Source: Chara braunii (lineage: Eukaryota > Streptophyta > Charophyceae > Charales > Characeae). From it: a DNA stretch of 20,807 nucleotides. The DNA lies in assembly GCA_003427395.1 (NCBI GenBank), contig BFEA01000411.1:1208721-1229527 (forward strand), read 5' to 3'. The first letter of the stretch is position 1. Every line of letters begins with the position of its first letter. Positions 12,042 through 19,510 of the stretch are shown here, one piece after another. Below the pieces are notes generated by a model, which had not been told where the DNA came from, ran no database searches, and saw only the letters and a list, made by a program, of their open reading frames with translations. The position numbers and the translations under genes are program-made.

Positions 12042-12089
<48 letters not shown>

Positions 12090-13180
12090 CTTCTGTAGCT
12101 GCTTGAAAAGGTCGTTCATCTCATCACTGAAGTAGAAAACAGTTTCTCAAAGATAACTTTTATTGCTTATAAAGCTCTTTCACAACTGTTTCACTAGCCT
12201 TGTACGTTTCGAAATTCCAGCCTTATGCGTCTTTCCAATCAAGGATACAGTGTATCCCATACACATGATACCTTGTGGCATTACTTTTCACTTGCCAACC
12301 TGAAATCTTTTCTGAATCAAGATCTGAACTGTGAGTAGGCTCGCCTTTTTATCCCCTACTACCTCCACCAGCCCAATGGACGAAAGATCTCCATTACGGA
12401 CGGACAAATCTTTTTGGGAACAGAACCGTTTTATCTTGGAATCGGATCAGAGTCGCTTGCTCAGACAAACAGGCCTCATAAAGGAAACACTTTTTGGAAA
12501 CAGAACTGTTTTATCGTGGAATCCGACCAGCATTGTTTGCTCAGACAAACAGGCTCCATCAAGGAAGAATAACTCCCTTAACCAAAAAAAACAAAGGTAC
12601 AAACCGTACAACATTCCAATCTTAGCCAGACTAATAGCAGAACATCGCACTCATTGCTCGATTGTATTTCCAACATACATTGGCAAATCAAGGTGTGTAG
12701 CATCGGCTGCCAAAGGCAAGGCTAGAGGATCAGTAAGAGGAAAACGACGTAATCAAAATTGGAGTACTATATAAAGAACATCGAAAGGATACAAATGATT
12801 CTCAAAGATTAAGGTGAACCAAGTTGATTGTGGCAAGCTGAACTTGGTCAATCACTGTGAACCAAACTAACGAGTATGAAACAGGAAGAAACAAAATGAG
12901 AAAGGAAGGAGCATATCCGGGGGGCGTGGACCACAACTCGTAAAAAGAATTTTCCCCACAGATGGATAATAGTCACCTTCAAGGGTCGAAGCACTGCCAT
13001 AGTTCTCGGACAGATTTTGTTCAAATTGTCACGCATGAAGTGCTCCAGCAGCTCCACCCGTATAAGGTTATCACTGTTACACAGAAACCATCACGCCACA
13101 ATCCGTTGACAGCGAGATAAACCATGTGAGATCTTATCCAATCTTTGGCATTGCACTTCCATTAGACTTCAGGACAAAAC

Positions 13181-13274
<94 letters not shown>

Positions 13275-13838
13275 GCATTCTGAGCCACACGGGTCCCAGT
13301 TAGGGCCCGGTTCCAGGTAGGCAGGGTAGGCCTAAGGGGACGACGGTTCACATGAGGCCCAGGTAGGCCAGGGGTACGGCAGTTCAGGCAGGCCAGGGGT
13401 AGAGGCCCAGGCAAACGGCAACAAAGCCAGTACCGGTCCAGCATAGGACCTTCCGGCGGCGCAGTTTCAGAGGCTGCCGCATTTAGGCGCCAAGTCCAGT
13501 TTTGAATCTGGACCGTTGATCAGATCAACGGTCCAGGCCGGTAGGTACCAGCAGGTAGGAGGCCGGCCCAGCACTACAAAAGGCTGGGTACCAGCCTCAG
13601 TAGGGAGGTAAGGGAGATAGGACGTTAGTCTTCAGGATCAGCGCAACACTGCAGCGTTAGCAGGATTAGCGCAGCGCGAGCAGCGTTAGCCTGAGCAGCG
13701 AGGAGCAGGCGAGCGCAGCGGCGAGACGGAAGCAGCGCAGCGGCCCTGCCGCGCCATAGCTACCGGATCAGGTACCGGGGAGGAAGGCCTTGCCTTCTCT
13801 CCCTGTCCCTCCGCCCCTTCTCTCCCTGTCCCTCCGCC

Positions 13839-13922
<84 letters not shown>

Positions 13923-16900
13923 CTACCTTCTCAGTCTAAGTCTACTCCTGGGTTCTCCTACGGGAGGCGCCTTCAAGAATCCACCGAAGAGCTAAGGTTT
14001 CTTGACGACTCTTTGGTATAATGGATGGGACTAATTGGGCGGTTCCGGAGATTCTGACTTTTCGTACTTGTAATTCTTTGTTCTAATGAAGTAGATAGTT
14101 CCGCTCCAGCAAATTTGTTCATAAATTTCATGCTCTCTTCTCACCCGGGATTACATTTTTTTTTTACTAGTTCTATCCATCTCCACGGACCTAAGGACTC
14201 GAAAACTACTATCAGTGTGAAGGATGGTTACGACTTCTGATGACATTGGAGACAGCGACGTTGGGACTACAGGTTGAGGACTACTAGTGAGATCTGATTT
14301 CATCTTCCTCTGGAGATGTACTTGACATTGTGAGATCGATATCTGAGACATTGTGAGACACTGTGTTCGCGACATTTTGGATTTTCGCTACCTCTGACAT
14401 TTCAAGATACTATCTTTGGAAACATTGAGTTGGCATCATCTCCCCTCCCCTCCTCCGTTCGTCTCTCTCCTCTCTCCCTTCGTCCGTGGATGATCTCAGA
14501 CCCTGGCCTTTCATCTATGTCCAAGGCCAGGGCTTTCGCACCCCTGATGTATGATTGAGAGTGTTCGTTTGCAGTCCGAGTCAGGTCAGAGTCAGTCCAT
14601 GTATCTCAAGTCTTCCGCTGTATTTGTATTAACTCTGTATTATCTGGTCGGTTCTGGGAATCTGTGCCATACTTATTACTGTGTTTCACGAGTATGCGAC
14701 ACACACACTCCCTCCCCCAAGCAGAGACACACACTCACCAGAACAAGAAGGTTGCAGTTATATTCGAATGGAATAACACCAACTTGATCTGAATTTTGAG
14801 CATGGTTCCAATGCTGTAGCAGAGTTATGACTTTTCAGCGTCTCATTATTGCAGCTGAACACTCTTATCAGAGAGATCATACACCCAGCACAAACAGTTC
14901 CCTTTCTTTTAAAGGGGGTAGCCCAAAACAGTATAGTAACCATCTGATTCAATCAGGGGTCCAACTCTCAATCCTTTACATGCCTGTAGCATTTAGCCAC
15001 ACGGGCTGGGTAGCATTTCCCCTTCTTAATCCTGCAACTCGTGAGAACATTGCACAGTGCCACAGACAATGACCTCGAACGCACAGTAACACTGGCAATA
15101 GTTACAAGCCGGCAAACCCGGACAGTGGCAACCAGAAAATGCTGATGTGCGATTGCCGGTTACACAGGCTTAAGAAGATTGCAAAGCATCAATATCTGGC
15201 ATCGAGTTTGTTCGTGTTCTGTTCCTCTGAGATATGACTACCTCTAGAAGACAATTTTGCCTCCAAGCTGTAATTGGAGGTAAAAGTCACGACACACAAA
15301 GGGCTGTACCCCACAGCACATGAAACGAAAAACGGAAGGAGTGCATCTTCCCACAGAAAATCGAATGATTTATCCATTCACTATAAATAAAAACGGATGC
15401 TTTTTGCTGCCTTCTGTGGAAAGACAATTTGTTTGTTTTGTGTGCCGTGCAGCGAGGCCCAAAAGGCAATTCTTCGTGCATCACAACAGTGAAACAGGTG
15501 GCGGTATGTTCTCTGTTCACCTGCGGGTTATGCCGATCGCTCTGCAGAAGGCATTGATGGCGTCTGGAGTTGCCCCTCTTCGTCGTAGTCCAGACAAAGT
15601 CATCAACCGTGGGTCATCCCATCCATCAACGTAATTCTCCGTGACAAGTCTGTTCAGCTGAAGAATCCAAAAAGCATCAGCATAACAAATATCAGACCAA
15701 TGCACAGCTCAATCTTTGAGGATATGCTCAAGAAATTTATACAAACAAATATCATGTACCAAGTTACAATTCCGTTTGGCCACCGTGGTCCTGACTGTGG
15801 TTTACTACTCCCAGACCACTTTTCCTCGGTTCAACGAGTCAATGGAGAATCCACACTTGAACAGCTGTCAGAGAACGGCAGAAATCATATGTGAACATCC
15901 GTCGGAGTGCAGGTTGGTAGATGAGCACAGTGATCCCATGCTCCTCTTCCCTCTGCACGCGTGCATTTGCTCCAAGAGCACATTTCAGATCTCAGACAGC
16001 ATGGGAAAAGAAAAAGAGAAAAAAGAAACAAAGCAGTACACGGCAGACCTTCCCCGCAAATAATTGCAAATTCCATGCAGTACACAGCAGACCTTCCAAT
16101 CGAATGATTCAAAAACGATAGTTACGTAAACACAAGTTGGCGAGAGAAACAAATCATCAGAAGTTTACAAGGAGGAATATCCTGGGGCAAGTTAAAGGGC
16201 AAAGGGTCAGGACGAGAACAACTAGACACGATTTGGTTAAGTAGGGATTTGCTTAGGAGGTGGGTTAAGAGCAACCATGCTCACGCGGCTTGCTCTGACT
16301 GCCTAGCTTCCAAACAGAGCAGCACTGCCAAGGCAGTTCCAATGTACAAAATGAGAATGCAAAAAAGTGGGGACAGCTGCAAAAACACATGTTCTTCTGC
16401 CTTGCCGATCCAATGCAGCAGATGAGACAACAAAAAGAGTGCGGATAATAAGTATTAATAACCCAAAAGTTCCAAAACAAAAAACATTATCGGTAGAACT
16501 GCAACACAAACAACACCAGCAGAGCCTAACTTTGATCTTCACGTCATAGATATTTCTCTTTTGCTCTCTTTCCCTTAAAACCCCTCCTTTTCTTTTTCTT
16601 TCCACGCTAATCTTCTCTGGATCGTTCCAATTTTATGGATGTCATGAATGTTGGTTCCTGCTTTATGGCATTTTCACTATAAGACAATCCCAGTTCCAAT
16701 CAGAGACCTGTTCATGGAACCACTTTAGAACAAGGCTGGTCCCCGGTTGGACCAGGGGGCCCTCCCCCGAATGGGAGCCTGCGGACCGGGCAGACCCCCG
16801 GTTGATTGCAGCGCATTAGGCTGGGGGGGGGGTCCCGGGTAGTCATGGCCATCCCCACGATTGCCCAGCTACCAGGAGGCCGCTGCCTCTCAAAAAACAG

Positions 16901-19462
16901 AAAAAAAAGGAGAATTTTGAACCCTACTTCTTGAGCAGAGCGGGCAGCAGATCTCTGTCGCTGATCTTCGCAGATCAGCGGTGCAATTTTCTCAAAATGC
17001 GGGGTCCGACAGACCCCATTTTTCAATTTGGCATTGTGTAGTCCACTGGACCGGATGTCATGGGCATGCCCTGAAACTCGTTCACTCTCTGTCATGAGGG
17101 AATCCTTGAGCTGATGCTGTGGCTCTGCTGAGGTGTTAAGCTCCAGAAACGTCCCTATGGTCGGGGAAAAAGTTTATGGGTTTCAGTTTTCAAGGCTGTC
17201 CAAGGTGCAAGCCGAAGGATGGACCTATCGTGAATGGACCTTGCTCCACTACATGTATCTGGACGCACTACGAGGCAAGATACTTCCGGACTGATGGCCC
17301 ACCGTATGTAGGAAAAAACAAACAGAAAACACTCCAGCTGCGCGAGCTGAAACCTGAACCCATAACTTTTCTGTTGTCGACCTACACTCTGGAAGAGCCA
17401 TGAGTTTGGCAAGTACCTCCTCTCAGCATATCTCGTTCAGCCTGCGGGGGGTTGGTCTACAACATCCTCTGTTGTTGAATTGAAGGTCTTGGCCCATGGG
17501 GAGGTCCGATAAGTGTACTTCATACTTTCGGCGCATCCCGTGCGCGCCACTCGCGCACATGCGGCACACTGCGCATTGGGCGCGACCGCAACCCGTGCGC
17601 CGCATGGGCAAAACTCGGTGTCAGCCAAAAAAACAAAAAGTTCGGGAGGGGGTGAATCAAAGTTCCCACGCCCAGCCAAAATTAGGACATTGCCCACACA
17701 ATTTTTTTTCAGGGCCGCGCAGCCCCAAAACCTATGTGTGTTGTCATGTTTGCTGTACACAACTCCATGCTATCTTCAGTGTATCTGAGCCCTTTCAGAG
17801 GTCCAGTACGGTCATGATGAGGACGCGTCTGTGGAACAGTTGCTTTCGGCTCATTACTTCCAGGTATAGAAAACGACAGAACTGACCGTTGTGTTTCATT
17901 GGTGCTTTCGCTAAAAACAAAAAAAAAGGGAGAAAGAGAACGTCTGTGACAAGTTGAAAACCAACAACGTGGAAACACGCAGTAGCTATACACATGCACA
18001 AACGACAAAAAATATCTTTCCATGTTCTAGTGAAAGATTCATTCTAATTTTGCACAAATTGGAGAGTAGTCGAGTGAGACCCTATTACAACTTACCTGCC
18101 GCCAGAATCCGTAGGGCCTCTCTCAACTACACGTCCGTTGTAGTGCCTCTGTCACATGAGGACTGCAAGTAAGCTTCAAGTCCAGCTGTAGTCCGGTGCG
18201 ATGCAAGGGCCTCGCTCCACTACTCGTGCAGAAAAGACAAAAAATATGGCGGTGTATCTTTCCATGTTCTAGTGGAAGATTCATTCTCATTTTTCACACT
18301 TGGAGAGTGGTGGAGCGAGGCCCCAGGCTACTGTTGTATGGCCCTCGCTCCACCACTCGCCAAATGTGCAAAATGAGAATGAATCTTCCTCTAGAACATT
18401 TTTGGTCTTTTGTGCACGTGGAGAGCAGTGGAGCAAGGCCCCCAAATAAGACAAAAACAAATAAGACAAACAAATAAGAAAACAAAAAGGAAAAGCAACG
18501 GGCCTATCGGGCTGCACAAAACACCCTCTGTCGAGAATCAATAGTGTCCGTTGATACAGGCGTTTTGTTCGATCCGATAGTGTCAGGAGAATGGTGTCGT
18601 GGCACGGCAGACAAACGCCTGTATCAACGGCACACACACACACGCACACACACACAAAAAAAAAAAAAGAAAAAAAAAAAAGAAAGGCACATCCGCAGAT
18701 GCGCGGGCATGGGGGTCACTCGGCCGCACGCCAGTGCACTGCCTTTGCGTGCTCAGTGCGCGCAGTGTGCACGTGCGCACACATCACCCGTGAGCGCATG
18801 GCGCACGGCGCAGCGCACCACTTAAGTGCGCCGCAAGTATGGTGTACTTGCTTACTCGACTCTTCCCGCAGTAAGCCATACCTCCCTGGATATCCCAATA
18901 ATATCACACCGATCAAGGATCTAAGACTCTAAGTATATCTGCGTAACCACACACTGATTGAGCGCGCGGTCGACGCCCAAGTTTCTTAGCACCGCTCAAT
19001 CCCACGCTCAAAGAGCGCTTGAGCAGGGTTTGAGCAGGCGCAGGAATATTTTTCTCGGGTAAAACATAAGCAAAAGTTGAGATCTGCGACTGCATTTTTT
19101 TTTTTTCGAGTTTTTCTATTTATTTTTTTAACATAAAAAGAAAGAAAAAAACAGATGAAATGGGTGGGTTTTTCTTTTTCTTCACAGAGATTTTTCACCG
19201 GCAAACAATAAACAGAAAAAAAGGGGTTTAGAACTTTAGATCTCTTTGGAGATCTGCAACCCCACATTTTTTACTGTTTTGTTTCAAAGTTCATATGTAT
19301 TTTTTTTAAATAAAAAACATTAAAACCAGAAAAAAAAAGTCACACAGACACCTCCCCCCACAACCCCCCCCCAACACAGACGCACACACCCCCACACACA
19401 CACACGCACACACACACACACTCACACACACTCGCACACACACACATACACACACACGCGCA

Positions 19463-19510
<48 letters not shown>

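Larger units (their letters stand above)
11826..12976 (-). other. GlnRS intron C/D (1151 bp)
   Basis: This is a phase 0 GT-AG intron. It contains the (GA)n tract with one N (12001-12082) and an 80-bp tandem duplication (12411-12570). The rest (12083-12410 and 12571-12976) shows nothing recognisable. Confidence 0.85.
13271..14701 (+). mobile_element. Candidate solo LTR (1431 bp)
   Basis: The left end TGTAGCAT and right end ATGCGACA are inverted repeats with one mismatch, in the TG...CA form of LTR-retrotransposons. Both ends are flanked by CACACACTC (13262-13270 and 14702-14710). Inside are a TATA-like TACAAAAGG (13575-13583), a GC-rich part with GCAGCG-type repeats (13630-13750), a palindrome (13510-13534) and a hairpin (14501-14532). 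No primer-binding site, reverse transcriptase or second LTR is seen, hence solo. Caution: the flank is (CA)n-like, so the 9-bp match is partly low complexity and longer than the usual 4-6 bp. It is antisense to GlnRS if the TATA-like box gives the direction. Confidence 0.5.
13074..15520 (-). other. GlnRS intron B/C (2447 bp) with candidate solo LTR
   Basis: This is a phase 2 GT-AG intron. It contains the compound (TC)n(AC)n microsatellite (13181-13268) and, directly after it, the candidate LTR (13271-14701). The stretch 14711-15520 holds nothing I can identify. Confidence 0.85.
17510..18851. mobile_element. Possible composite element bounded by GC-rich inverted ends
   Basis: The left end (17510-17536: AAGTGTACTTCATACTTTCG, then GCGCA) matches the complement of the right end (18826-18851: AAGTACACCATACTTGCGGC, then GCA). 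Both run inward into GC-rich, TGCGC-dense sequence (17530-17615 and 18700-18830). The interval holds the alternating module array and the 18548-18630 element. Matches are gapped and the GC-rich parts align poorly, so two independent inverted copies of a repeat are an equal alternative. Confidence 0.35.

Noticed and set aside
12331-12774. 147-codon plus-strand open frame
   Set aside because: It spans an 80-bp tandem duplication whose period breaks the frame, shows no family resemblance and lies inside a well-defined GlnRS intron.
13271-14701. Complete LTR retrotransposon
   Set aside because: No second LTR, primer-binding site or gag-pol sequence lies on either side; only a solo LTR is defensible.
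16712-17095. 127-codon minus-strand open frame
   Set aside because: It is GC-rich with P/G/R bias and crosses two hairpins; no domain recognised and no splice-compatible GlnRS similarity.
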